A DNA stretch of 64,000 bases from Clostridia bacterium. Lineage in GTDB: Bacteria > Bacillota > Clostridia > Lachnospirales > Lachnospiraceae. Positions 16,926-25,755 of this stretch are shown here, in pieces. Each line of letters opens with the position of its first letter. Within the stretch, counting starts at the first letter, position 1. The position numbers and the translations under genes are program-made. The DNA lies in the NCBI GenBank assembly GCA_910575245.1, contig CAJTEN010000021.1, forward strand, positions 39,299-103,298, given 5' to 3'. Under the pieces are notes generated by a model, which saw only the letters and a program-made list of their open reading frames with translations, did not search any database and had not been told where the DNA came from.

Positions 16926-18380
16926 ATGATTTACATATATAGTGGAATAATATGTGCCTATTTCATATTTTGGATGTTGTCATGGCGGGAAGAGGGAAAG
17001 GGGCCGTTTCAGAGGATGGCTTTGTATATTCTGCGTAAGGAGCAGGGCGGACGGCAGAAGAAAGGGTGCAGGCGTAACTGGCAGAGAGACATGCATCAGA
17101 GGCAGCTTGGAGATAAACTGAAGACGCTGCAGCCGGAAGTGGCGGTACAGATACAGATCCGGAATTATTATATGTCGCAGTACAGCATCCTGCTGAAGGT
17201 TGTGTTTCTGGGAACGATGCTCTGTCTGGGCGTGTGGATTGCTGCCCGCAGCAGTCCCCTGCTGATGGAAGGAGGTTATCTCCAGAGGAATTCCTACGGT
17301 GAGGGTGATGTGTCGGTAGCACTCTCGGCGCGGACAGAGGGGAATGAGGAGGAAATATTTGAATATGTTGTGGAAGAGAGAAAATATACGGACGAGGAAG
17401 CGGAGGAACTGTATGAACAGGCGATAAGGAAGCTGCCTGAGATTATTTGCGGGCGGAATGGGAGTCTTGAGGATGTGCGCACGCATCTGGATCTGGTGAC
17501 GAAGATGGAAGGTTATCCGTTTGCGATATCCTGGGAGAGTGACAGTTATTCTATCGTCAATACTGACGGTACGGTGAACAACGAGGAACTGGAGGAAGGG
17601 GCAGTAGTTGCGCTGACAGCACACTTTCAGTATGAGAAGCAGGCCTGGGATTATCAGATGTATGTGCGGGTAAATCCGATTGCCTATACGAAACAGGAGC
17701 AGCTGCGCAGAAGGATTGAGGAGTTGCTGCACCTTCAGGAGGAGCGCACAGGGAGTACGGAGATGATGGTATTGCCGGAAAGTGTGGGATCAGTGCCCAT
17801 TGTCTGGAAAGAGATCACAGAGGATGGCAGCGCATATCTGCTTCTGCTGGTTCTGACAGCCGCTTTGCTTCTGTACTGGACAAAGGGCAGGGAGCCGGAC
17901 CGGAAGCTGGAAACGCGTAGAAAAGAACTGTTGCTGGATTATCCCGAGATTGTCAATAAGCTGGCCTTATATATGGGCGCCGGGATGACAATCAGAAATG
18001 CTTTCTTTAAGATGGGAGAAGATTATAAGAAACAGCAGAAGGAAAGGAAAAGATATGCCTATGAGGAAGTGCTGATAACTTGTTATGAACTGCAGAGCGG
18101 CAAGTCGGAGAAGGAGGCTTATGACCATTTCGGTAAGAGATGCCAGGTTCAGGTTTATATGAAACTGAGCACGCTGCTGGCACAGAATCTCAGAAAGGGA
18201 AGCAATGATCTGCTGCGGGTACTGCGGCAGGAGGCTGATAACGCCTTCGCAGAGAGAAAGAACCTGGCCAGGAAGCTGGGTGAGGAAGCGGGCACGAAAC
18301 TGCTTCTGCCAATGATGATGATGTTATGTATCGTGATGGTGATCATTATGATTCCGGCATATTTTTCCTTTATGGTCTGA
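16926..18380 (+). CDS. tadC: TadC-like platform protein with a large extracytoplasmic insertion
   Basis: 484 residues, far longer than a usual TadC (~300). Order: N-terminal helix (residues 1-20), basic cytoplasmic stretch, helix at ~87-107 (ILLKVVFLGTMLCLGVWIA). Then about 190 residues of hydrophilic, acidic sequence without helices of membrane type (~110-298), a helix at ~300-320 (AYLLLLVLTAALLLYW), and a T2SF domain (DYPEIVNKLALYMGAGMTIRNAF, LSTLLAQNLRKGSNDLL), ending in a hydrophobic helix. By topology the 190-residue part should face outside. It is not a T2SF part and I do not recognise it. It forms the platform with TadB. Confidence 0.82.
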   Translation: MIYIYSGIICAYFIFWMLSWREEGKGPFQRMALYILRKEQGGRQKKGCRRNWQRDMHQRQLGDKLKTLQPEVAVQIQIRNYYMSQYSILLKVVFLGTMLCLGVWIAARSSPLLMEGGYLQRNSYGEGDVSVALSARTEGNEEEIFEYVVEERKYTDEEAEELYEQAIRKLPEIICGRNGSLEDVRTHLDLVTKMEGYPFAISWESDSYSIVNTDGTVNNEELEEGAVVALTAHFQYEKQAWDYQMYVRVNPIAYTKQEQLRRRIEELLHLQEERTGSTEMMVLPESVGSVPIVWKEITEDGSAYLLLLVLTAALLLYWTKGREPDRKLETRRKELLLDYPEIVNKLALYMGAGMTIRNAFFKMGEDYKKQQKERKRYAYEEVLITCYELQSGKSEKEAYDHFGKRCQVQVYMKLSTLLAQNLRKGSNDLLRVLRQEADNAFAERKNLARKLGEEAGTKLLLPMMMMLCIVMVIIMIPAYFSFMV

Positions 18381-18486
18381 GGAAAGAGATTTCGGCGGAA
18401 AAAACGGGTCACAAGGTCAGGGCATAGAAGAAAACGGCATCGGCAGACAGCAGTATGATGCAAATAAACGACAGGAGGAGAACAAA

Positions 18487-18687
18487 ATGTTAAAGAAAAG
18501 AGAGAAAGGAAAGCTTAAAGGACTGCGGGATTTCCTGCGGGAAGAGGAAGGCATGGGAACGGTGGAAATTATCCTGATTATCGTGGTACTGATCGGGCTG
18601 GTAATTATCTTCAAGACACAGCTGCGCTCTTTGGTGGAGAAGGTCTTTGAGAAGATCACCAAGGACAGCAATACGGTAATGTCATGA
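18487..18687 (+). CDS. flp: Flp1-type IVb pilin
   Basis: 66-residue prepilin and the likely major subunit of the pilus. Short basic leader, then the cleavage region EEEGMGTVEIILIIVVLIGL. Cleavage after Gly would leave a mature protein with Glu at position 5 and a single hydrophobic helix, as in Flp pilins. The mature part is about 43 residues. Strong ACAGGAGGAG site. Its stop overlaps the next start as ATGA. Confidence 0.9.
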   Translation: MLKKREKGKLKGLRDFLREEEGMGTVEIILIIVVLIGLVIIFKTQLRSLVEKVFEKITKDSNTVMS

Positions 18688-20120
18688 GAAAGGGATACAT
18701 AACGGTATTTCTCGCGCTGTCCCTCACATTGATTCTGTCCCTTGTATTCACGGTAATACAAGGGGCACGAATCAGTGCCATACGCATGAAATTTGAGTGT
18801 GTTGCGGATATTGGCATGAATTCGGTTCTGGCGGAGTACCACAGAGAATTGCTGGAACAGTATGATCTGCTGTTTGTGGATATGTCTTATGGCGGAAGCC
18901 AGCCGTCTGTGGGCAACACGGAAGCGCACCTTAAGAATTATATGCAGAAGAACCTTCAGCCCGAAGGCGGGTTTGCAAGCGGCATGGGAGTCAGGGACTT
19001 TCTGGCCATGTCGGCGGATAACGTCCATATCGGACGCTACTCCATCGCCTCTGACGAGGAAGGAGCCGTACTCAAGCGGCAGATCACGGATTATATGTCA
19101 GACTATCCGATAGGAGCCATTTTAGAGAAGATTAACCTGAGTACATCGGAGATTGAAAAGTACGGACTGGAGACCAGGGATGTGGGAGCGGAACGGGCGC
19201 GTTACGAAGCGGAGATTGACGAGATAGGACTTCCGATGGAGGAAGTGGAGGAGGGTGTATTCGAGGAAGTGCCGTTAGATAATCCGGCGGACGTTGCCAA
19301 TGCGACGAGAAGCAGCGGCGTGCTGAATCTGGTATTGGAGAACCCTTCCGCAGTTTCCGCCGTTAAAGTCAATGTCAATGATTATATTTCACACAGATCC
19401 TGTATTCGGGGAACTGGTGTGTGCGCGGAGGCGGAAGCGGTATCCGGGGCAGTCAATGAACTGGTCTTCCCGGTCTACCTGTTTGAGAAGTGCGGATATT
19501 ATAGTGCAGAAATGGAAAAGTCGCTGCTGAAGTATCAGATCGAATACATACTGGCGGGCAAGGATGTGGACTGGGAGAATCTGGAGTATGTGGCCAAACG
19601 TCTTCTTCTGTGGAGGGAGGTGGCGAATGTGATCTATATTCTGTCGGATTCTGCCAAAATGGCGGAGGCCAGGGCGGCAGCAGCGGCGCTGGCGGCGGTG
19701 GTCATGTGCCCTGCACTGCTGGAACCGGTGGCCTATACGATCCTGTTTGCATGGGCCTATGTGGAAAGCCTGCAGGACGTAAAGACGCTTCTGTCCGGCG
19801 GCAGGGTACCGATCATGAAGACGGCGGCAGAGTGGAAAACCGGAATAGGGAGCCTGACCAACGTGCGGGGAAGCCTGGCGGCTGACAGCGGAGGCAGAGG
19901 CCTTTCCTATAAAGAATATTTGCAGATCATGCTTTTTATACAAAAGAAAGAAAAGAGGACATTCCGCGCCATGGATATTATGGAAATGGATATCCGCAGG
20001 ACGCCGGGGAATGCCAGGTTTCGGATGGATGCCTGTTTCGATACCTACCAGGCGGATTTATCTGTGTCCAGCCGATTCGGATATGCCTACGAGATGACAA
20101 GAGCTTACGGGTTTTATTAA
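18684..20120 (+). CDS. DUF5702-type pilus-locus pseudopilin
   Basis: 478 residues with an N-terminal hydrophobic segment right after MRKGYITVFLALSLTLILSL, similar to a TadE/TadG N-terminus (G followed by Y-I-T-V at a prepilin-like position). The large outside part is mixed alpha/beta with one short hydrophobic stretch (ALAAVVMCPALLEPVAYTILF). I assign DUF5702 from its start (ITVFLALSL, QGARISAIRMKFECVADIGMNS) and from its place in clostridial Tad loci. It is probably exported and sits at the pilus base or tip. Translationally coupled to the pilin gene (ATGA overlap). Confidence 0.7.
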   Translation: MRKGYITVFLALSLTLILSLVFTVIQGARISAIRMKFECVADIGMNSVLAEYHRELLEQYDLLFVDMSYGGSQPSVGNTEAHLKNYMQKNLQPEGGFASGMGVRDFLAMSADNVHIGRYSIASDEEGAVLKRQITDYMSDYPIGAILEKINLSTSEIEKYGLETRDVGAERARYEAEIDEIGLPMEEVEEGVFEEVPLDNPADVANATRSSGVLNLVLENPSAVSAVKVNVNDYISHRSCIRGTGVCAEAEAVSGAVNELVFPVYLFEKCGYYSAEMEKSLLKYQIEYILAGKDVDWENLEYVAKRLLLWREVANVIYILSDSAKMAEARAAAAALAAVVMCPALLEPVAYTILFAWAYVESLQDVKTLLSGGRVPIMKTAAEWKTGIGSLTNVRGSLAADSGGRGLSYKEYLQIMLFIQKKEKRTFRAMDIMEMDIRRTPGNARFRMDACFDTYQADLSVSSRFGYAYEMTRAYGFY

Positions 20121-20150
20121 TCCAAGTACAAAAACGGGAGGTGATTAAAG

Positions 20151-21116
20151 ATGCCCTTTTTACGGTCTAAGCAGCATAACTTAAAACAATCGACAGCACA
20201 TTCTCTCCGGGCATATCTTGATTCCAGTCAAGGTGGTCAAACCATTCTATCTTTCTGCAGACTGCTAAAGAGGGTATCTTTAGTCATCTTCCGCAGGAAA
20301 CCTATGGAGAAAGGATGTATGCCCGGCGGCAGGAAAGGCTCCATGACGCTGGAGGCGGCCTTCGTACTCCCGTTCTTTCTCTTCGCGGTGATCAATATAT
20401 TATTCGCAGTGAATATCATCGGGACACAGAGCAGGATAAATGCGGCGCTGCATCAGGTCGGCAATAAGATGGCCTTTGCAGGATATGTCTATGAGAAAAC
20501 AGCGGGAGGTGTCCTGCCGGACAGCCTGGCGGGGGTAGCGTTGACAAGTCTCTATGCCAGAGGGCAGATTCTGGAGTACACGGGCAGAGAGTATCTGGAG
20601 CAATCCTGTGTGGTTGACGGTGCAGGCGGTATATCGTTAGCCGGATCCTCTGTTATGGGAGAGGGAGACCTGATAGATCTTCAGGTTTCCTACCGGGTGA
20701 AGCCCTTCTCGTCTCTTATGGGATTTCAGGGATTTACCATGCGCCAGCGCTATTACGGCAAAGCATGGACAGGGTATGATGTGACCCGGTTTGTCAGTGA
20801 CAGCCGGGAGGAAGACCCCATGGTGTATATTACCAAAACAGGAATCGTTTATCATCTGGACCGGAACTGTACTTATTTGAATCCTTCGGTGGAAAGTGTC
20901 CTGGTGTCGGCGGTGGCAGATCTGAGGAACCAGTCGGGCAGTAAATACCGTCCCTGCGAAATATGCGACGGCGACAGAGCCCGGGGGCAGGTCTATATTA
21001 CATCTCAAGGCAGCAGCTATCACAGCAAAATTCAGTGTCCGGGATTGAAAAGAACCATCTATACAGTACCGTTGTCGCAGGTGGAAGGAAGAGGAGCGTG
21101 TTCAAAATGTGGGTAA
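20151..21116 (+). CDS. TadE-like pseudopilin with two C-terminal zinc-ribbon-like repeats
   Basis: 321 residues. A basic cytoplasmic leader of ~62 residues precedes the prepilin-like start G-SMTLEAAFVLPFFLF (Glu at +5 of the mature protein) and one membrane helix. Near the C-terminus are two copies of a Cys/His unit: VYITKTGIVYHLDRNC with YRPCEIC, and VYITSQGSSYHSKIQC with GACSKC. Each has the layout YH-x4-C then CxxC about 30-40 residues later, as in small Ada-like or secreted metal-binding tails. I infer Zn binding outside the membrane. The start ATG has GGGAGGTG seven bases upstream. Confidence 0.72.
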   Translation: MPFLRSKQHNLKQSTAHSLRAYLDSSQGGQTILSFCRLLKRVSLVIFRRKPMEKGCMPGGRKGSMTLEAAFVLPFFLFAVINILFAVNIIGTQSRINAALHQVGNKMAFAGYVYEKTAGGVLPDSLAGVALTSLYARGQILEYTGREYLEQSCVVDGAGGISLAGSSVMGEGDLIDLQVSYRVKPFSSLMGFQGFTMRQRYYGKAWTGYDVTRFVSDSREEDPMVYITKTGIVYHLDRNCTYLNPSVESVLVSAVADLRNQSGSKYRPCEICDGDRARGQVYITSQGSSYHSKIQCPGLKRTIYTVPLSQVEGRGACSKCG

Positions 21117-21529
21117 AGATTATATTATTTTTGTTGTTGGGTATCTGTGCGGTATTTGACAGCATCAGGCAGGAGATTCCGCTGGCAGTGGTTTGGACCG
21201 GCATCGCTCTGGCGGTGATATGGCATTTGTGGAGCGGAACGGGTGAGACAACATGGGCTGCGGCAATGTTGTCAGTTCTTCCGGGGATCCTGTTTTGGGG
21301 GATCAGCTTTGTCACAGGAGAAAAGGTGGGGTACGGAGACGGATGGCTGTTAGTGATGATCGGACTTTATACCGGATTAGGGAAGTGCTTTATGATTCTG
21401 ATGACCGGGCTTATGCTGGAATCAGCAGTGGTGCTGGTACTGCTGGCGGTAAGAAGGATTTCCACAGACAGGACGGTGCCCTTTGCGCCATTCCTGCTGC
21501 TGGGAATGGGGGTGACTGTATGGCTGTAA
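21107..21529 (+). CDS. Second A24-type prepilin peptidase-like protein
   Basis: 140-residue membrane protein with about five hydrophobic helices. It carries both A24 hallmarks: an Asp in the first loop (CAVFDSIRQEIP) and GxGD in KVGYGDGWLL. It is a minimal A24 core, shorter than the peptidase that opens this operon. The two may divide the work between pilin and pseudopilins. The start ATG at 21107 lies inside the last codons of the preceding gene, with GAGGAG ten bases upstream; GTG at 21098 is an alternative. Confidence 0.78.
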   Translation: MWVKIILFLLLGICAVFDSIRQEIPLAVVWTGIALAVIWHLWSGTGETTWAAAMLSVLPGILFWGISFVTGEKVGYGDGWLLVMIGLYTGLGKCFMILMTGLMLESAVVLVLLAVRRISTDRTVPFAPFLLLGMGVTVWL

Positions 21530-21969
21530 GAAGGAGAATGGCCGGAGGATATATGACGGTGGAGGCATCTTTTATCATCTCATGGACATTATTTGTCTTC
21601 GTATTTCTGATTTATCTATCCTTTTATTCTTATGATAAATGCGTACTGTTTCAGGATGCCTATACGGTTTGCTTCCGGGGAAGCATTCAGAAGAACGAGG
21701 ACAATGTGGTGCCCTATATCAATGCACACATACAGGAACAGTTCGGCAGGAAATATTTCGGGACGGGAGAAGTACACGGAAGTGTGGACAAAAACGGTCA
21801 TGTAACGGATGTTACCGGAGAGTGCCAGGTCAAGGTTCCCATCCGGTCGTTATTTACCATGTATGATAAGAGCGGGTGGAAAATCCGCACCCGGGCCAGG
21901 GCGCAGATTGTTAATCCTACGCATATAATACGTAAAAGCAGATGGGTGGGAAATATGTTCACAGAGTAA
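21520..21969 (+). CDS. TadE-like minor pseudopilin
   Basis: 149-residue protein starting MAVRRRMAGGYMTVEASFII. A Gly-Tyr-Met-Thr-Val-Glu prepilin-like junction is followed by a membrane helix (FIISWTLFVFVFLIYLSF), as in TadE family proteins. The remainder is a short outside domain of beta character without recognised motif. The start ATG overlaps the preceding stop by ten bases, with a GGGGGTG site. Probably cleaved by one of the two A24 peptidases and built into the pilus base. Confidence 0.72.
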   Translation: MAVRRRMAGGYMTVEASFIISWTLFVFVFLIYLSFYSYDKCVLFQDAYTVCFRGSIQKNEDNVVPYINAHIQEQFGRKYFGTGEVHGSVDKNGHVTDVTGECQVKVPIRSLFTMYDKSGWKIRTRARAQIVNPTHIIRKSRWVGNMFTE

Positions 21970-21997
21970 ATTGCAGAAAATATAACAGGGGGCGGAG

Positions 21998-23425
21998 ATG
22001 TTGGAAGCAAAATATTTTAAGGATTACAAGCATAATTATATGATATTACAGTGCGGGCAGGAAGCGGCGGCCAGAAGCTATCAGTATAAGATCCTGACAT
22101 CGGATAAGATCAAAGAAATTCTCAAGTGCTCTATAAGACATATCAACGGGATTACCTATTATTATTATGATATCAGTTCCAGAACGACATTGCAAAGCCT
22201 TTACCAGAGCACAAAAATGTCCTTTGAACAGGTGAAGGATCTTCTGTGGCAGATTCACGGCATCTGTGACAAACTGGCGGGTTTCTTTATGGAAGAGAGT
22301 GGGCTGGTATTGCTGCCGGAGCATATCTATTATGACTTTTCGAGCCAGAAGTACATTGGCTTGTACTATCCGGACTATCAGAGAAACGGGGCGGCCGCTT
22401 ATGAGCCGCTTATGAACTTCCTGCTGGAACATATCGATACGGAAGACAGGCAGCTGGCAGAGAAAATATACCGGATTTGCGAGATGGTGGGGGAGCCTCA
22501 TTTCCTGATAGAAGATGCTCTGCAGGTGCTGGAAGAGAAGAATGAGATTCAGCAGGAAGCCGTACCGGATAAGACGGAAATTTTCGCATCGACGGAGGAA
22601 TTTAAGGAATTAACACCGGTGGAGCAGCCCAAAGAAGAGCATCCGAAAGCAGAAAGGAGTTTCTTTTATCCGCTGTTCGCGGTTTTGTCGGCGCTTGGAG
22701 CGGCAGGTGCGGCGGCTATATATAATATGTATGAGCTGGCGCAGGAAGAAGAAATCGCGCTGTATGGGATTATGGCTGTGCTGGGCGGGTGCTTTCTGTT
22801 CAGTGTGCTGAGAATTCTCAGGGACGGCAGAGACTGCCGGAAGGAGGAAGGTGAAACGACGGAGGGGACGGGAGCAACGTTTGAAGAGCCGTTTGCCGGA
22901 ATGACAGGTGCAGCACCGGATGTAACAATAAAGGGAATGGCAGGCAACGGCTTCTATACTGAGGATGAAAATATTTCACTGAAACAGGTGCTGGGCAAGG
23001 ATATAAACCTGGAAACGATGGCACCGCGTCCGGAATCCGCCCGTTTCATGCCATCCGGTATGCCGCCTGCTCCACGGGAGCAGGAGAGTGATTACTATGG
23101 CAACACGGTCTTCTTTGACCAGAGCAGGGCTGCCGAGCACAAACTATACGCGGTGGACAGAAGGAATAAACAGCATATACAATTGACAAAGTTTCCCTGC
23201 ACCATTGGCAAAATGGCCGGCTGCGTCGATTATGTGCTTGCAGACTGTTCTGTCAGCAGAATCCACGCCAAGTTCGACAGGCAGGGAGACAAGATTCTGC
23301 TGACGGATATGAATTCAACCAACGGAACCTATAAGAACGGGCTTCGCATGCAGCCCCAGGAGACAGTGGAAATAGAACCGGGAGACGAGATCCGATTTGG
23401 AACTTTGAATTATTGTTATCGATAG
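21998..23425 (+). CDS. DUF6382/FHA-domain membrane protein
   Basis: 475 residues. The N-terminal ~190 residues fit the DUF6382 type found in front of FHA domains in clostridia (HIYYDFSSQKYIGLYYPDY). Two close membrane helices at about 225-245 and 250-268 follow, then a low-complexity linker. The C-terminal FHA domain (~385-475) has the phosphothreonine-binding residues in SVSRIHAKF and LTDMNSTNGTYKNG. FHA domains bind phosphorylated proteins, so pilus assembly may be under Ser/Thr kinase control, but no kinase gene is in the window. It is in the Tad operon, 28 bases after the TadE-like gene. Confidence 0.8.
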   Translation: MLEAKYFKDYKHNYMILQCGQEAAARSYQYKILTSDKIKEILKCSIRHINGITYYYYDISSRTTLQSLYQSTKMSFEQVKDLLWQIHGICDKLAGFFMEESGLVLLPEHIYYDFSSQKYIGLYYPDYQRNGAAAYEPLMNFLLEHIDTEDRQLAEKIYRICEMVGEPHFLIEDALQVLEEKNEIQQEAVPDKTEIFASTEEFKELTPVEQPKEEHPKAERSFFYPLFAVLSALGAAGAAAIYNMYELAQEEEIALYGIMAVLGGCFLFSVLRILRDGRDCRKEEGETTEGTGATFEEPFAGMTGAAPDVTIKGMAGNGFYTEDENISLKQVLGKDINLETMAPRPESARFMPSGMPPAPREQESDYYGNTVFFDQSRAAEHKLYAVDRRNKQHIQLTKFPCTIGKMAGCVDYVLADCSVSRIHAKFDRQGDKILLTDMNSTNGTYKNGLRMQPQETVEIEPGDEIRFGTLNYCYR

Positions 23426-23531
23426 GGGCAGGGGATTTGATTTGACATGGCATACCGAAAATGATACCCTCATATTGAGTATTGAAAGACGAAAAGATTT
23501 TTAAGTGAGTATATAAATATTGGAGTATGCT

Positions 23532-24632
23532 ATGGCAGCAGAACAGATCGAACGGCTTTTTGAAATAAACGGGTATATTAAGGTTCCTTCCAATCTGCCT
23601 GAATATACATTTTATTATCGCATTGAGAACCAGGGCTCCACGGTTATACATGTGATTGATTACAGGCAGGGACTCTATATCTCTGAAGAACAGTACAGGC
23701 ATTTAAAGGCGAAGATTACAGAGTTCATGCAGGCCAAAGGGGAGCAGGAGGTTCATCTGCTTTCCCTGATTCTGAGCGACGATACTGAGAAGGCGAAACA
23801 ACTATGCGTGTGCGACAGCTTCTGCTGGATGATCGATACGAGGAGCGCCAGGTTAATTATCCACGAAAATCAGGTGTATGATTTCTATGGATGGAAAGGG
23901 ATTCTGGAGAGGTTTCTGGCTGATCCGGATATCGTGATACAAGATACATGCAGGAACGCCGGTGCGGGTGAACATACGGTAAATGATCCCGGGCCGGAGA
24001 ATATGCGGCAGAAGAAGCCGCTCAGGAACTTGCCCTGGGTCAATATCTGTCTCGTAGCCGTCAATGTGACCGTATTTCTGATATGTACATTTACCGGGAG
24101 AATGTTATATAATAAGGGTGCGCTTGGCGTTGCGTTTATTATAGAGGACAGCTCATACTACCGACTGCTAACTTCTATGTTCCTGCATGCAGATACAGGA
24201 CACCTTTTCAGTAACATGATTGTTCTGTATTATGTGGGAGGGATTGTGGAGCAGAGACTGGGACATATTTTTTATGCGGTTCTTTATTTCCTTTCGGGAA
24301 TCGCAGGCGGTGTTCTGTCTATGGGATATGAACTTCTGTCAGGGGACTATATCAGCTCTGTGGGAGCCAGCGGTGCGGTTTTTGGTGTGGAGGGAGCGCT
24401 GCTCCTTCTGGTTATTCTGCATCATGGCAGACTGAAATCCATGACGTTTGGCAAGGTGGCTTTCGTGATTGCTTTCTCGCTTTATAGTGGATTTACAAGT
24501 ACCGATATTAACAACGCGGCACATATAGGCGGCGTCCTTATGGGATTTGCGCTGGCGGCGGTCTTCTGTATGCTGTGGCCGTCTGGCGTATCAGGAAGAG
24601 ATGGAAAGGATGGGAATTTCGATGAAAATTAA
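23532..24632 (+). CDS. Rhomboid family intramembrane serine protease
   Basis: 366 residues. A soluble N-terminal domain of ~170 residues of unknown type comes first, then a rhomboid core with about six to seven helices: HLFSNMIVLYYVGG, the catalytic Ser in VGASGAVFG (about residue 280) and the catalytic His in NNAAHIGGVL (about 330). It cleaves substrates within the membrane. Its position at the end of the pilus operon suggests it could release or mature a pseudopilin, which is inference. The start ATG at 23532 has GGAG six bases upstream; the frame extends to a TTG at 23520 that overlaps that site. Confidence 0.88.
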   Translation: MAAEQIERLFEINGYIKVPSNLPEYTFYYRIENQGSTVIHVIDYRQGLYISEEQYRHLKAKITEFMQAKGEQEVHLLSLILSDDTEKAKQLCVCDSFCWMIDTRSARLIIHENQVYDFYGWKGILERFLADPDIVIQDTCRNAGAGEHTVNDPGPENMRQKKPLRNLPWVNICLVAVNVTVFLICTFTGRMLYNKGALGVAFIIEDSSYYRLLTSMFLHADTGHLFSNMIVLYYVGGIVEQRLGHIFYAVLYFLSGIAGGVLSMGYELLSGDYISSVGASGAVFGVEGALLLLVILHHGRLKSMTFGKVAFVIAFSLYSGFTSTDINNAAHIGGVLMGFALAAVFCMLWPSGVSGRDGKDGNFDEN

Positions 24633-25623
24633 TATTTATTATGGCGGTCGAGGGCTGATGGATGATCCGACACTCTTTGTTTTAAATAAAATGAAGGAAG
24701 TGTTGGAGGAGCTTCGTGTTACGGTCGAAACTTACTATCTGTATGATTTGAAGAACAGCATTACTACATTGCCGCAGACTTTGAAGGAAGCCGACGGCGT
24801 TATTCTGGGAAGCACGGTGGAATGGTATGGGATCGGCGGATATATGCAGCAGTTTCTGGATTCCTGCTGGCTGTATGGGGATAAGGAGGCTATCAGCCGG
24901 ATTTATATGTGTCCCATTGTCATGTCCACAACTTACGGAGAGCGGGAAGGCAAGCTGAATCTCGCCACCGCCTGGGAGATTCTGGGCGGGCGTCCCTGCA
25001 GCGGGATCTGCGGATATATCGCGGATACGGCCATACTGGAAGAGAATGAGGATTATCTCCGTATTATAGAGAAGAAGGCGGAGAACCTGTATCGGACAAT
25101 CAACCAGAGACTTCCATGCCTGCCGGCAAGCAATCAGGCGGTGAAGCAGAAGGTTGCGATTACGAAGAATATTAATTTTACGCCCCAGGAGTCGGAACAA
25201 TTATCCGAGTTTGTGGCGGATGACACATATGTACAGCGGCAGAAGGCCGATATTCAGGAATTGGCGAGCATGTTCAGAGACTTGATGGGAAGCAGCGAGG
25301 GAGAGAACACTACGGAATTTCTGAAAGAAATTCAGGAGCATTTCAAGCCTCAGCCGGGACTGAACGCCAATTATAAGCTTACGATAGAAGAGAAGAAGAC
25401 CCCTCTTATGATAGAAATAAAAGGCGGCAACATCCAGTGTTATTATGGCAGCGGCAGCCGTGCGGATGTGGAAGTACAGATGTCGAAGGAGACACTTGAA
25501 AATATTGTTGCCGGCAGAAGTACCTTCCAGGCCTCGTTTATGGCGGGCGATATGAGGATGAAGGGCGATTTTAAAGTCCTCAGGGCTCTGGACCAGGTGT
25601 TGATATTCGGTGTAAGAAAGTAA
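24622..25623 (+). CDS. Flavodoxin-fold NAD(P)H oxidoreductase fused to an SCP2 sterol-carrier domain
   Basis: 333 residues. Residues 1-165 are a flavodoxin/NADPH-quinone-reductase type domain (INIYYGGRGL, GVILGSTVEWYGIGGYMQQFLD, STTYGEREG). Residues ~235-333 look like an SCP2 lipid-binding domain (NYKLTIEEKKTPLMIEIKGG, ETLENIVAGRSTFQASFMAGDMRMKGDF). Fusions of this kind occur in clostridia, with unknown substrate. The start is the ATG after GGATGGGA; it overlaps the rhomboid gene by 11 bases. Confidence 0.75.
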   Translation: MKINIYYGGRGLMDDPTLFVLNKMKEVLEELRVTVETYYLYDLKNSITTLPQTLKEADGVILGSTVEWYGIGGYMQQFLDSCWLYGDKEAISRIYMCPIVMSTTYGEREGKLNLATAWEILGGRPCSGICGYIADTAILEENEDYLRIIEKKAENLYRTINQRLPCLPASNQAVKQKVAITKNINFTPQESEQLSEFVADDTYVQRQKADIQELASMFRDLMGSSEGENTTEFLKEIQEHFKPQPGLNANYKLTIEEKKTPLMIEIKGGNIQCYYGSGSRADVEVQMSKETLENIVAGRSTFQASFMAGDMRMKGDFKVLRALDQVLIFGVRK

Positions 25624-25755
25624 AAGGGTACTATTCACAGTCAATGTCATTAAGTTAAGCCGGACGCGCCTGACACTGATTCACAGTCTAAATGCGCATA
25701 AATTGTACATTTACGACCTGGTAAAGTAGATAAAGTAAAAAGAGGAGATTGCGCT

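Noticed and set aside
20151..20335. Long basic N-terminal leader of the TadE-like protein as a mis-called start
   Set aside because: Later ATGs lack a ribosome-binding site while the ATG at 20151 has a well-placed GGGAGGTG, so the long leader is kept.
23520..23531. TTG start for the rhomboid gene
   Set aside because: It overlaps the GGAG that correctly spaces the ATG at 23532.
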